A stretch of DNA of 64,000 nt, taken from positions 930,001-994,000 of the forward strand of contig WTXG01000002.1 of assembly GCA_022496185.1 (NCBI GenBank), written 5' to 3'. Under the pieces are notes generated by a model, which was given only the letters and a program-made list of their open reading frames with translations, made no database searches and was not told where the DNA came from. Made by a program: the position numbers and the translations under genes. Below are positions 24,619 through 37,017 of the stretch, piece by piece (within the stretch, counting starts at the first letter, position 1; each line of letters opens with the position of its first letter). This stretch comes from Multifurca ochricompacta. Lineage: Eukaryota; Basidiomycota; Agaricomycetes; Russulales; Russulaceae.

Positions 24619-25080
24619 AGGCATTTTCTAGAAATCAACTTCACACACACTTTACAAATGAATTCAGCTGTATAGTAAATTTCATTTCTCTGCTGTCCAT
24701 CACAAAGGTTTGTCGCGTTTCTTATGTAGTTAAACGGGTTACCTATGATTACATATCCAAATAGTATCTGTCGTATGCGGCCGCTGTACAATATTCTATT
24801 CGTTGGCATTGACGCAAGCTGTCCCTGCATGCCGGTCATTTATGATTACTGACTACTTCCTGACTACGGTACTCATCATACGGGACACTCCAGTGTCATG
24901 TGACAGCGATATCGTATGGTAGTGCCATTTGCGCCACAAAACCTACCTAAGTATGTGAAATGATTGTGGGCGCAGACAAAAGTGGGTGGAAGTCCTAAGT
25001 AAAACAGCTAGATTGCTGATAGGCAAATGCGGACTAAAGGATACATGTGTGTGTATGTGAAAGCAAACTGCTGTGGTTAC
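24619..25080. other. Convergent intergenic region
   Basis: 462 bp between the stop of the single-TM gene and the ARB1 stop. Overlapping short frames exist but show no codon pattern or homologue. A CATGTGA element occurs at about 24897. Expected content is two 3' ends. Confidence 0.4.
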
Positions 25081-27363
25081 CTATGTCTTGGTTCTCGTTG
25101 CCGTCTTGCCGATAAGCTTGGCCTTTTCGATGGCAGCCATGGACTGCCTTACAAGATTCCGCTTGTAATCAACAATAGAGATGTCCTCTTTCGTGAGGTT
25201 CCGGATCTTGTGGTCTGCAACTTCCCAAAGCTCCTCGGCAACCTGGGATATAAGGCGAAAATCGTGTGAGACGATTACCACGCCGCCTTCGAAGTCTTTG
25301 ATGGCACGGGCGAGGGCATCAATCGATGTCATGTCCAAATGATTGGTTGGCTCATCTGGAAGTGAGGAAGTGTAAAGATTCGTGATCTGATAAACCCGAA
25401 AAGCGCCTCACCGAGAAGAAGTATGTGGGGATGCTCCATTGCAAGTTGGGAGAAGACAACACTGGTCAGAATTAGCTCTCACTGAACACCCCTCTCTCTA
25501 CCAGACACACCGGTTGCGTAGACCATCAGAGAGTTGTCGGATAGGTGATGTCTGATGGGAACCCGAGAGGCCAAATCGACCCAATTGTGCACGCCACGCC
25601 TGACAAGGCGTCAGTAACGAAACGTCGAGATAAGGGAACACGAATACTTGAACATCTTTCTCCGGGAACTTCTCAGCAAAGAGCTGCTGGAAATATTCTA
25701 AAGACGACTGATCGTATGGTAGTTGATCGGCAGAGTGCTGGGAATACTTAGAAAGTTTGAGGTTGGCATGCTTGGAAATGGTGCCCTCGACTGGTTGTAG
25801 GGCACCAGTGATGAGGTTGAGAAGTGTAGACTTTCCAGTGCCGTTGGCCCCTAGAATAGCGATGCGTGAATCCATGCTGCGCAGACATGCATGAGACTGG
25901 GTAGCGGAGATACAACAAGGGACTCACTCGATACCAAAGGATAGTTTCTTGTAAAGGTAATCCTCTCTTTTCCGTGAGTACGAGAAAGCTACCTCGTTGA
26001 AAGCCAGGATTGGAGGGGGTAATTTCCGAATGTTCTCGAAGCGGAAATTGAGAGGCTTTGGTATTTCGATTTTTTCAATAAGGCCTGCAGCTTCCATTTT
26101 GTCGATGATCTTTTGTTTGGACTTGGCTTGTTTGACGAGATTAGCGTAAGTGCCAGCAGAAGCTATAAACCTGCCGCGGGCGGATTAGACCACAATAAGC
26201 GGTGAGAACTACACCGTACTTCTTGATATGAGCGATTTCGTCCTGCTGCTTCTGATATGCCTTCATCTGGTTGACCTCATTCTCTTTCTTCGTCTTCACG
26301 TATGTTGTGTAATTGCCAGTGTAGTAGACCATCTTTTTCTTATGTGTCAGATCCATAACATTCGTGCAAACACTGTCCATGAAATCCTGTGAGTGCGATG
26401 TGATGACAAGGATGTGGTTGTAGGTCGACAAGTACGCTTCCAGCCAGACGACGGCACCTAAGTCTAAATGATTTGTTGGCTCGTCGAGCAGGAGGAGGTG
26501 AGGCTTGACAAATAAGGCGCGTGCCAAAGCGACGCGCATCCGCCAGCCTCCTGACATGTCCCTGGTTGGTTTCCTCATCATTACTTGGGAGAATCCGAGG
26601 CCATGCAATATACTGCCAGCTTTGGCTTCAAAGGTGCTTGGGTCCATTTCGTCCAACTCCTCGTAGGCAGCGTCCAGAGCAAGTTCGTCCACCTGTTCAG
26701 CTAACGACAGTTCCTCGATACGGGCTTCGAGTCGCGCAACCTTCGCCTTCGCAGATGCAACGATGAAGTCAAGTGCATTCACCTCTGCAGGCTCTGCCTC
26801 TCCTCTGACAAGGTAAATATCTATATGTGGCGGGAGAGGAATATCCTGTTCAGCGATGGATTGGAGGAATGTCGACTGGCGCGGGTCAGACCAGTATAAC
26901 TAAAGGTACGTGCTCTGAACACACCTTTCCTGAACCGTTATCTCCAAGAAGACCGTATCTCTGGCCATAATTGAGGGCAATCTCAGCACCTTCAACTAGT
27001 AACCTGCCGTGAAACGATAGTGTATAAGCGTCAATCTTGACATCTCGCCCCTTTGGGTCTGATACAAGCACGCCTGCCGCGCTCCTTGATTTAAAAAAAT
27101 CCCCAATAAGATACTACGGAATGTCGGTTATATTAAATTAACCTCTCAGTAGCTATTTGTAGTTTTGCCATCGACGAGATATCCTCTTGGCTAGTGGCCG
27201 CTGAGAGGCTAGTTAATGGAGTGTTGACGGAACTACCGCCATTTGTTGAGCCTGTAGGGGTGGACGACGAAGCAGAAGGGTGAACACCGCTAGCTTTAGC
27301 TGCTTGCTTAGCTGCTTTTTCAGCCAGGCGTTTTTGTTTTGAGCTTGAGATAGACGGGGCCAT
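25081..27363 (-). CDS. ARB1: ABC-F ATPase, Arb1/ABCF2-like
   Basis: Soluble twin-ATPase ABC-F protein needed in yeast for ribosome biogenesis and export. Start 27363 ([20 protein letters not shown], the basic lead typical of Arb1). NBD1: [11 protein letters not shown] (Walker A, broken by an intron), [16 protein letters not shown] (signature), [12 protein letters not shown] (Walker B), VITSHSQDF (H-loop). The inter-domain arm reads [17 protein letters not shown] and [14 protein letters not shown]2: [33 protein letters not shown], then [13 protein letters not shown], which matches the Arb1-specific 'FWRGQLGRYGLTG'. Its signature is [10 protein letters not shown], where other members read LSEGQ, so the usual Gln is Leu. 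The C-terminus has [19 protein letters not shown]. Multiple short introns. It diverges from the coiled-coil gene at 27563. Confidence 0.92.
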
Positions 27364-27519
27364 GATAGTGGTGAGGGTGAGGAAAAGAGTATGTATCGTA
27401 TCGATTTCATTTTTCTTTTCTTTTCATTATCTACGATTACGTAACGACCAAGGCTACTAACTTAAGCTTGAGCTTGCTTGAGCTCTGTGAGCCCGTAAGC
27501 TGTTAAGGTTGCCTTCCTC

Positions 27520-27556
27520 TTCCTTCCCTTCCCTTCCCTTCCCTTCCCTTCCCTTT
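27520..27556 (+). promoter_or_regulatory. (CCCTT)n pyrimidine tract before the coiled-coil gene
   Basis: Seven consecutive CCCTT-type units end 6 bp before the ATG at 27563. It resembles the CT tract before the chitin synthase start and probably lies in the leader or core promoter; this is inference. Confidence 0.5.
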
Positions 27557-27562
27557 ACCAAC

Positions 27563-30406
27563 ATGTCGGAATCTATGAGCACCGAGATGTCCTATGGAGA
27601 ACCCATGTAAGTGTCAAATCTGAACAGTCGGTGCATAACATCTTTCTTGATGGTCGACCCGATACCAGCACCGGGTATCGTCCTGAGCTGACCGAACGTA
27701 AACCTACTGAAGCTACAGAACAACCGACTAATCTTTATGATCCTGACACTACGCTTGAATCACAACCCGATCATAGGCTCTCAGTTGTTTCTGCCGTCTC
27801 CCTGGAACCCAGACGGCGTAGCCGCCATCACCCAAACCGACACAGTCATGTACATCGTGAACTCGCACACATGCTCTCCATGTCGGCGCGTGATGCAAAA
27901 GAACTAAGGCGCAGCCTCAATGATGCCTTCGAAAAATTAGATCAGTCACGCGCGCGGGCGTCACACGCCGAAAAGCTCGCGTTTGATATGCTCCTTCGCG
28001 TACGCGAAGAAGAGGAAGAGAGGGAAAAGGCGATGCGTGACGCTTCTGCCGTTCGCGAGGATTTGGGGAGGTACAAAGCATTACTGGATAGCGCTCATGG
28101 AGAAATCCGACGCGCACAGCTGTTACTTCAAGATCAAGAGCACTTACGTTACGAAGCAGAAGCATCCGCGGCTCGTGCTCGTGACAATGCTCGGCAGATG
28201 AAGCAAAGACGACTTGTTGATCTAGCAAGAGAGCAAGGACGTAAGATGGGGTATAATGAGGGTATCCTAGCCGGTCAACGCATTGGATTTTATGAAAGTC
28301 AAAATTCTGGTTATGATCGAAAAGCCCACCCTAATGACGGCCCTCGATTTCGCGAGGTTTTTGATGAGGCCAAATATCAGCTGGACAATTTTGATCAGTC
28401 CCCGGAAGTCCGTCTCAATCTATCAACTCCGCGCGAACCACAAGTCATTTTGGCTGCGCCGCCAGCCACACAGCAAGTACAACCTGACTTACAGGCGCAG
28501 CACGATGGAATCCCCGTGCCAATCCCCGGCGTTACAACGCTTCCACTAACCGTACCCTACACTCCCGTGTCCCCTCCAAGGGGAGTCCAACTCACGCCTT
28601 CGGCTGATTCATCCAGTACGACCACCCTACCTGTTGCGCCAACTGGTATGCATATATCATCTCGTGCCCCACCGCCGATGCCCACCATTCCAGAGGTTGC
28701 AAACACAGAAGTTGGCACTGTGTCATGGACGCCTAGGTCACCAAGGGGCTCGCCGAGTCATATTCAGATTGTACTGGCTCCCCAAGCGCTTGCCCGCCCA
28801 AGCATACTTCCCCCGAATGTTCCTCTGCAAAGTGGTAATACTTTTGAACCACCCCCAAGAAGCGTGGAAGATGTTCCCTCTGGAGCCGTCAACGGACACC
28901 TCCAAGGATCGGGTGTACATATTTCGGCACTTCCGTCACCACGGAGGGGTTTTGATGGTCTTTCGACTGCGAGCGATATAGTGATCCCCGGAATAACCCG
29001 GAGTCCTGCGCAAGAACAGCTTGCTAATGCTCAGAGACACATCCCAAGTCCCCTACAGGAGCAATTCACAATTGCTCCTGGAGTCCTTGGACGTACACCA
29101 GGTCCTGAACAAGAAAGGTTTTCGGCCGCCCACTCTCCTAGGGTTATCCGTACCCATACCGAGAGTGTGCAGCTTGCGGGTGAACTGCGAAACCCGGAGA
29201 GGGTCAGTGACAGACGGGTGCGTTTTCTTCTCTTACATTGTCTCCATTGCTCACTTATTGAGATTTCAGGGTGGTCCAGCACTGAGAAGAGAGGGTCCCC
29301 CAAAGCGACGCCCTATCCCTCAGATGCCAGCTCCTCTTGCTCCCCAGTCTGGCCCAACTGTCGCATATAAGCATGAAGCTCACAGCGCCATACGGCGCAG
29401 GCGCCCGTCCGACTCGAACAACAATATGCCGCGCGACACTGGCTTTAACGCCACCTCAGATCCTGGGTCTCATTGGCGCCGTCCCTCACCTCCGGTCATA
29501 CCCAATTTTTTAGAAAGCCCGGTATGAGTTCTCTAATACTTCCTTTCATATGGGACTAATTTTGTTCAGCGGATGGACGGGCAGCATACGCCCTCACATC
29601 GAAATTCCCACGAGCAACATCTCGATCCTGGCGTCTCCCATAACTTAGACCCTGCAACGACCCCTCGTTTCGTGATCAACGACCCCCCACCAGGGCAGGT
29701 CCCAGCGCCTCGTTTGGCCAGCTCACCTGCAGTGTATGATCAGTTGTTGCCCACTAACTCGTATTCCCCCAGAGCCTCCTCCCCAAGCCCCGACATGAAT
29801 GTGTCTGACTTGCCGCATCGATTGTCACCCCGCTATCCTCCTACCCTTTATTATGAACCCAAACTACAACAACAACTTACAACGACTGTTGATTACGAGC
29901 AGGAGCGCAGGGCATCCTCGCCCGTTTTACCTGTCCCATCCCGCGACCGTCGGGGTTCCGCCAGATTAATTCCTCCTCCAGGGAGCTCTTCACGCAGAGG
30001 TTCTTATGTTGCGGGGCAGAGAGCGGCGACAGATTCTCCGCACACGCCCGCTGATGCCCTTCCTGTCCCGCCTCCTTCTATGTCACCTCATCCGAGTCCC
30101 ATGGCCTTCCCTCGACAAATACCCCCGCCTCAAGGTGCCGCCACATCCTCTACGCCCAAACGCACCACTTCACCTAATCCTTTACCTAGAGGTTCATCAC
30201 CTGCCCCTCTTCCTCGGGCGTCATCACCTCCATTGCCGATACGTTCACCATCAATGCGATCTGCAAACGTCCGTCGGAGCGCGTCGGATGTTTCGCTTCC
30301 AGGCGCGCCGGGCTCGCCATATATGCGCTATAACCCGAATCTAGAAGCAGACATTGCCGTGTTGGCAAGTTCGAGTGCTGAAAAGTTGAAGTTGACTGTA
30401 CCATAA
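27563..30406 (+). CDS. Coiled-coil protein with long Pro/Ser-rich tail (paralogue of the 37116 gene)
   Basis: Start 27563 (MSESMSTEMSYGEPI); an intron from GTAAGT (27607) to about 27667 joins TGYRPELTERKPTEA. A predicted coiled coil runs from about LSMSARDAKELRRSL through DQSRARASHAEKLAFDMLLR and ARDNARQMKQRRLVDLAREQ, ending in a signature GRKMGYNEGILAGQRIG. Several hundred disordered residues follow, rich in PRSP/PS motifs. Introns near 29218-29270 (gtgcgt...atttcag) and 29525-29570 lead to the last exon, ending SSAEKLKLTVP at 30406. The signature matches LAREEGRRIGLQEGLARGR of the 37116 gene, so the two are related. Function unknown; this type recurs in Agaricomycetes. Confidence 0.7.
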
Positions 30407-30524
30407 ATATTTTTATTTTATTTGTATTTTATGATGATATGATTATAGATGACCTAATCATCACACAACACAACTGGTAGCGAAGAAAGGACTGACTCCT
30501 TTGACTTTTGACTGAACGCTCACT

Positions 30525-31950
30525 ATGCCCGTCACTTACTCTCACTTGTCATTTGGTCGACCTTCTCATCTTGCTGAAATTTCTGATACGGACCAGTCTA
30601 TTATTCTCTCTGACCTCGTCCGTTCGGGTGAGGTTTCCCGTCTTCGCCGCCGCGGCGCAATAGCTATCCGCGACTCGGCCATCCCCCAGTTACCTATCCC
30701 GCTTACGCTTCCTCTGCCTCCTGCACCGCCGACCACATCTGGAATTTCTCGTAATGCTTCGTATCTCTTCCATCTCTGGTGCCTCATCTGGAACCCAATT
30801 CAGATACTGACGATGAGGACGCCGTGCAACAACGAGGCGGATTTGGGAGCTGGTTCAGTCGCTCTCGTCTGAGCGTGGAAGAGCCTTCGACGAGTGATTT
30901 CAGTATTCCTGATTCGCGCTTGTTTTTACCGGAAGTTGAGCCCCCTGAAGACGAGGACGAGGATTCATCATACGTACTCTTTTGTGGTGGGAAATTGCGT
31001 GAACATGATTGGCGTGACCCATCCAATTCCCCCTTAACGCTTGACTCCCCTGTGAGGCGCCGCGTGTCTGCATTCCGATCACCACCGCCTACACGGCGGC
31101 CTTCGTATTCGCGCGCAAGGCGGACGAACGGCTGCGGGATGATAGTTCATCTTGGCGCGCAGCCACGTCGGAGGCAAGGTACATGGGTTGCCTGTGGGGC
31201 CGCGGCCGGAACAGTTGTGAGGTTAGATTCTCGCTATTTTGACTGCTGCGCCACGATCAAGATGATTAAGAGCGCCTGTGGTTGTACGCGCGAGGGGGTG
31301 GGTTGTCGGATCTGGTAAGCTGCTGCAATTTGTTGCTTTTCAGTCTTTATACTGATTTACTTTTTCAATGCAGCGGCAATCCACTTGGAATCATTTATGT
31401 TCCATGTCAGGCTGCTGCGGGTGGCCTCAGTATTCCGGGAATACCTTCATCACCTTCCACTTCGACAGAACGAACTCCACTTGGGCAAAGCCTGTCCTCC
31501 ATGCATTTACCCAGTCCTAATTACTGGCCCCCCAGCATGATGGGTGCACTGGGTACATGTCACTCACAGAACCATACGACCACGATGGAGATTTACAACT
31601 TCTTTTCGGAAAGCGTGCGCTCCGCTCCCGAATTTATATTTCCTCCCCCATCACTGTCTGAGGACCTATCTCCACAATCCACGCAGCCTTCGACATCAAC
31701 CGTTTTCGAACGTCCTTTCGCAGCATCAACCCCAGTCCCTCTCACTTTCCACCAATGGAGATATGGACCCCTTGCGCTGTCAGCCGATAACATCCAGGCT
31801 TCCATTTCCCGTTGGGGTGACCGGACCGAACAAGTTGGACATAATGATGACAACGTGCTGCAGGATGGTCAGATTGAAGGGGATAATGCAGAAAAACCGG
31901 AGGACTCTGGGTCTGGTGGTGTCGGTCAGATCCCATGGGCTGAACTGTAA
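30525..31950 (+). CDS. FAM72-like Cys-rich protein
   Basis: Start 30525 (MPVTYSHLSFGRPSHL). After a short acidic exon (TDDEDAVQQRGGFG...DEDEDSSYVLFCGGKLRE) comes a conserved block: LDSRYFDCCATIK, SACGCTREGVGCRI, an intron (gtaagctg...aatgcag, about 31317-31373), then CGNPLGIIYVPC. Read together this is CxC-x6-CxxCGNxLG...PC, closely paralleling human FAM72 '[25 protein letters not shown]'; the later YNFFSESV is like FAM72 'HFWMFHSQAV'. The upstream FCGGKL could supply the first metal-ligand pair. FAM72A antagonises nuclear UNG2 in vertebrates; whether that holds here is unknown. An intron near 30751-30800 is needed to join exon 1; alternative splice choices exist. Confidence 0.6.
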
Positions 31951-32005
31951 GGGTTTGATCAACTGTTCGCTGATAAGAGTCCTAAACATAGACCCTCTCA
32001 GTGTG

Positions 32006-32568
32006 CTAGTTGTCTGTATGATACATATCCTTGATACTATCCATTGGTGGGGGTACGATAGGTGTAAAGTCAATGGTGCACATTGCATTATCAGCAGTAC
32101 TCTCCAAATTCCAGGCGACCGTGTAATCCCCCTTGGCCATCACTGCATTTGGTAAAATCTGGGCGTCGGCGCAGGTATCAAGATCTCGCAAAGTAGGACA
32201 TCGAGCACTTGGGTATATGTGATGCGTCCCACCTGTGTCCCTCTGACAATTCGCAAACCAACCCAAGGGTACACGCCAGTTCATGAACGAGTACTGTCGG
32301 ATACGGTCAAAGGGCGCCAGGAAGTGCACTTTGGGACGCTCATGAGAACTATAATTTTAGTCAGTCCGATAGAGCTTTCTTGATTGCCATAGGAACCCTC
32401 ATGATTTAGGCCGGTGGAGAGAATTAAGTATGGACCACAGTACCAACAACACCAATCGGCAGGAAGTTCCTACATGCATAATGCACAGATGGCAGATGAC
32501 CGTTACTGAGGATGCAAATGCGTGTTAACTAAGATCGGAGTCAGACCAGTTACGCGAAATCTAACCAT
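32006..32568 (-). CDS. Small hypothetical protein
   Basis: A plausible gene of about 145 residues. ATG at 32568 gives MVRFRVTGLTPILVNTHLHP; an intron (gtaacg...catgtag) joins NFLPIGVVGTV, and a second joins RPKVHFLAPFDRIRQYSF and NWRVPLGWFANCQRD, ending at the stop at 32006. The last exon (32329-32006) has a sensible composition with Cys and aromatic residues (HHIYPSARCPTLRDL). No signal peptide or domain is recognised. It lies just downstream of the PP4 gene on the same strand and converges with the FAM72-like gene. The splice model is hand-made and could be wrong. Confidence 0.35.
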
Positions 32569-32661
32569 CTGACCCCTTCACGCGCAAGACGACCGTCCAG
32601 TAATTAGGAGTATGCAGAGCGTAGAAGTGACTAAAGCTCGTCGCTGTTGCCGATGAATCAG

Positions 32662-34105
32662 TCAAAGGAAGTAATCCGCGGGTGGTCGTTTCAGTGGCAC
32701 AGAGCGAACATCCTGCAGGCACTCAGGATTAGGGGAAAAGGGGGAGGATGACTGTGCGTGCGGGAAATTACCGATGGGGCATGCTGAAAAACCTTGTATT
32801 CTTGAGCAAGGTGCTCATCGAGTTCAAGGATAGACGCGACATTGCCGCAGCTAGTAACTATGGTTAGCGGGAGAATGAGACGGACGATAAAAGACAGGGG
32901 GAAGGTATGAATTGACATTGACCCACCCCGATCGAGGAAAGACAACATCACAGGTGCAACGAGGCAGCGGCAAATACTAACCGATAGCAATAGTTAGGAG
33001 CGCTCCAAACCGTCACAATCGTCTGATCAAACATCAATTTGTAGCCCTCCATTGCAAGCTGATGTGCCCTGGCGATGAGGTCAATGGCATTGTTGTGGGC
33101 GAAAGTCTTGGTGATATCTGCGCCAAAAAGGAAGCCTGCTCCACGAGGAGATAGACCCCATCCGGATATATCTACATTTGAGGCTTCAGCGTTGCGGTTC
33201 ACTTGACGGCTCGCTAACTGGCGAATATTAAGGACGCGGGAACAGGAAAAAAACGCTCACCATCTGGGTCAGACCATAGAAGGTCGCACATCGCGCCGTC
33301 GTGGGGGACTTCCTGCTTTCTATCAATAGCGCGGATCTATTGGAAGCGGATTTTTAAGGGTTAGAGAAAAGTAAGGGTGAAATAAATATATATTCGAAAC
33401 CTGATCGATGGATTGCAACGTGGGACTGAGGCCACCATGGACGCAAAAAACGCGGCCATCTACGATGGCGCTCAAAGCGAGATAATCAAAGACTTCGCAA
33501 CACCAGCGCCATACGTTGCTGCTTCCATACTTGCGCTGACACTCGTCATAAAAACCGTACACTTGTGTTATCTGCCGTGATTCATGATTCCCGCGGATGA
33601 GGGTGATGCGGTCCGGGTACCGCACTTTGAGGGCCAGGAGGAGGAGGAAGGTTTCCACGCTGTAAAAGCCTCGATCCACGAAATCCCCTGAAAGAGGTAT
33701 GAGATGAGAGTGGGCTAGGGAGACTAACTGATTTCCCGGCAAACCGCACCGATGAAGATGTAATTCGTCTCTGGACAGGTGCCTCCAACCTTGAAGAGCT
33801 CCATAAGGTCAAAGAACTGACCATGTATGTCACCACAAATCTGAAGGTTGTCGTCATTTGTTTTTGAATGAGAAAAAGAAATTCAGGAGATAGAAGTACC
33901 TACCGTTACTGGGGCATCTACAACCTGAACATTGCTCTCTTCAATGAGAATTTCCCTGGCTTTGATACATAGTCGCTTAACCTGTTCCTCAGATATTGGA
34001 TTACATTGAATGAGTTGTTCTATTTGGCTTAAAAGATGTGTGTTTGTGTACAGGGGCCGAAAATGAGATAATCATATATGCTCACATATCTAGGTCACTG
34101 GCCAT
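32662..34105 (-). CDS. PPH3: Serine/threonine protein phosphatase PP4 catalytic subunit
   Basis: PPP-family phosphatase acting in DNA-damage and cell-cycle control with PP4 regulatory subunits. The start at 34105 (MASDLDI) splices to [20 protein letters not shown], then [10 protein letters not shown]. Metal-site motifs are intact: [29 protein letters not shown], and later HGGLSP, SDP-region residues and IARAHQL. The pattern [14 protein letters not shown] and [21 protein letters not shown] matches PP4/PP6 rather than PP1. After an intron starting gtaatttccc the terminal exon reads [16 protein letters not shown] and stops at 32662; the DYFL carboxy-terminus is the methylation motif of PP2A/PP4/PP6. 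About seven introns. Length is normal for the family (about 307 residues). Confidence 0.93.
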
Positions 34106-34623
34106 TTTGCTTGCTAGTTCGCTGGTCACTGCTAACTCTGCGTGCGGGCGAGAGGGGAAGAAGAGGTCGGCGGTCGGCCAGAGGGAGAATGTGTGAGGAG
34201 AGAGACAGACATCATTATTATGATTACATAAGTATTTCATTTAATTATTTAATTATTATATTACTACTGTAGATTGATAACATACATCATACATTACATA
34301 ATCCTACCAACCCTACCATCATCCATCCATCATCCATCATCCATCCATCCACACCATTCTTTCACCTTCACCTTCATTATCACTATACACAATACACCCA
34401 TCACCCCTGTTCCCATAATAAATTCCCTCAATCTTAACATTACATTTTCACTCCACGTATCACCAGCACGCCATCACGCGGATCCGAGGGGAAAGCTAGA
34501 CTTGGCAAGATAAAATCTGGGCCTATGTCGCACATGGAACGAGGCAGGCGCCGTTCATCAGCACGCAGATCTCCAGAACAGTTCATACCCAACATGCAAA
34601 GATGCGTGGGGACGAAAACTTCT
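34106..34623. other. Intergenic region with ATCC-rich simple sequence
   Basis: 518 bp upstream of the PP4 start. 34200-34290 is AT-rich, and 34308-34353 is a CAT/ATCC-rich simple repeat (ccatcatccatccatcatcc). No gene is supported; frames through the simple repeat encode only His/Ser/Pro runs. Confidence 0.5.
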
Positions 34624-36100
34624 TCATAAAGCCCTCAGGTCACAAAACAAACCGAACGCCTTCCCATGTGCACCGGGTATCCCTCTAGTGTCAGATAGCG
34701 AGTTCTCCCAAGGCGCCGTTGCCACTCCGCGACCGTATATCGATTCCGTAGGGATCAGCTGAGAAGAGTGGTAATGTGTGGTTGCAACATATTCTGTTTC
34801 AATTTGCGTCGATTGAGGTGGTCCTGGTAATGAATATGTTAAACCGTTCACAGTGGCCATGTTATAATCATGTTTTTGGTAGAGTGAAGAAGAATGTTCT
34901 GAGCTATGCGAAGACATTGATAGTGATGACACGGGCGATGGAGAATTGGAGGACGGGACGGGGGATATATGGGCTTGATTCGAGGGAACATTGCTAGTCA
35001 AAGGCTGGTTGCTTCGGGGTTGTGGCTGGACAATGGATACATCCGTGTGCAAGGGTGTGTCACTCGACTGCGTTAGAGGAACACGATTGGGCGGCGGCGG
35101 ATGAGTCGGAGGAGCATATGCGCCGTACATACCGTATGTCACAGCGCTGGACATGTCATTTATAGCGTGAGACTCAGTTATCACCAAAGCGCCGGAGGAA
35201 GGTGGGTAGATATGATTTTGGTGATTGAACGGGCTATGCTCATCACTTGATGGATTGTCACATGAATCGTGGCGCAAGCCATCCATGGCCGCAGAAGGAC
35301 AAGTGGAAGGAGAAGTCAATTGCTCAGGAGCTGAAGCGCAGCGTGCATCAAAAGCACGGCGGGGAGACCCACGTGGATCAAAATATGGTGATGGCGTGGT
35401 GGCGTCTTGATAGTCCTGTTTGACGTATTCCTGCGTTGGGGGGTACAAGATAGGCAAAGTGGACAACGGCGGTGAAGGTTCAGACGCCGAATAGACACGA
35501 GGGACGAAAGCCAGTTCCAGCGCGGGGGGAGTGGAAGGTGGTGAGTCCGTTAACGTCTCGGGAACTGGGGGCACCTTCACGTGGTTTTTGATGCCGGACA
35601 AAACATGACTACGCGCAGAGGTAGAGTTGCGGCGCGATCCGGGTGTCAAATGGATTCGATAGCTAGAGACCCATCAGCGGTCAATGAAATCAGAGTGAGT
35701 GGGTGGGGTCAAGCGAATGTTACGGCTACTGAGGATCGGAGTGCGGGAATGATGAGACTTACTGCTGTTGAAGGTTGTCCTGACGAGAACAGCGGGTATC
35801 ACACCCCGGAAATGGGCATTTATGATTCCGTTCCCCAGTGTGAATACGAGCATGCCTGGATAAATGGCCACTTGTAGTGAAAGCCTTTGCACAGATATTG
35901 CATACGTGCTTTTTTTTGTTGGCTGTGGAAGAGACCTGACCGGAGGAAGAGGAGAAGTGGGTAATTTTTGCAGTGTCCTGAGAGAGGAAGTGGGGTTTGG
36001 GCTCAGACACAAGGAGGTGAGAAGGAGAAGCTGAGCGTAAGGGAGCTGAGGAGGACCGAGCAGAGATTGAAGGAGGGTAGGGAGAGTATGGGGTGGGCAT
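34624..36100 (-). CDS. C2H2 zinc-finger regulator, Nrg1-like
   Basis: Likely sequence-specific transcription factor. I start it at 36100 (MPTPYSPYPPSISARSS); a longer frame to 36205 exists. Two adjacent C2H2 fingers: HVCNICAKAFTTSGHLSRH-ARIH and CPFPGCDTRCSRQDNLQQH-YRIH, the second completed across an intron (gtaagt at about 35758 to ...ctctag). The fingers and linker HTGERNHKCPF closely follow yeast Nrg1/Nrg2 'ICARGFTTSGHLARH...NHCCPYKGC'. In finger 2 the usual aromatic after Cys2 is lost (DTRC). The rest, about 340 residues, is Ser/Pro-rich and presumably regulatory. Nrg1 represses glucose-regulated and filamentation genes in yeasts; extension to this protein is inference. Confidence 0.8.
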
Positions 36101-36670
36101 GATGTGGAAAGTGGAATTGAACGAAAAAAGTGTAGAGCGACGAGTTGTACGAGGTTGGTGAGAACAAGCTTGGAAGAGAGGTCTATCTTGACGCTGGTCA
36201 ATCAATCAGGTCAAAAGTTTAAAACAGTAAAGATTTATTGGGAGAAGGAAAGAGGGAAAGAAAGGCAGAGAACACGGATTGACGAAGCGAAGCGTCAAAG
36301 AGTTACAACGTACTCGCGGACGACGGAGGGCGGAGGCGGAGGTGGCGGACTCTTGAGCTGAGTTTTTCATTAGTACTTATGACATGATATGAGCCAATTT
36401 TTAGGTATATTTAGTCCTCCTTAAGTTTAGATAGATCGGAATCGGAATGAATGAATGTGATAAGATATGTTGTCGTTAAATAATTAAATAAAGAGATGGG
36501 TAATAAATAATTAAATAATTGAAAATTGAAAATGATGGATCTATATCGAGATATCGAGATTGACCGGTATTACGTTCCGGTCAGTCAGTCAACATTCATC
36601 ACATCATTCTACTAATTAATTAATTGCCGAGTCGAATTGGGGGTTGGGGGTTGGGAGTAAGGGGTAAGGG

Positions 36671-36724
36671 AAAGTAAAGTAAAGTAGAGTAAAGTAAAGT
36701 AAAGTAAAGTAAAGTAAAGTAAAG
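36671..36724. repeat. (AAAGT)10 microsatellite
   Basis: Ten AAAGT pentamers, one of them changed to AGAGT at 36686-36690, followed by AAAG. Preceded by G-rich ggggttgggggttgggagta at about 36640. Noncoding. Confidence 0.95.
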
Positions 36725-37017
36725 ACGGGTAGCGATAAGTACGAATATTCTCAAATATCACATCAAGAGCGAGCCATAGAATCATTAATCGCAGATTCAA
36801 GTAAGCTGAGCGAGGCGAATGCACGTGGATATATTCATTGAGCTTACCTTCGGCATTTTCTACGAATTGACAAGGAAAACACTAAGACCGGGTGAGTGCA
36901 GAGGGAAGACACGGCCCGGACTATCCATCGGTCATCGGTCAACTTACCGGTTCCCGGTCCCGGTCAAGTCAAGCAGTCAAGCAAACGTACGGACCGAACC
37001 GGACCGATAATGCCGGG

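Noticed and set aside
34274..34513. Open frame through the ATCC-rich simple repeat
   Set aside because: It encodes only low-complexity His/Pro/Ser/Thr from the repeat and has no homologue or splice partner.
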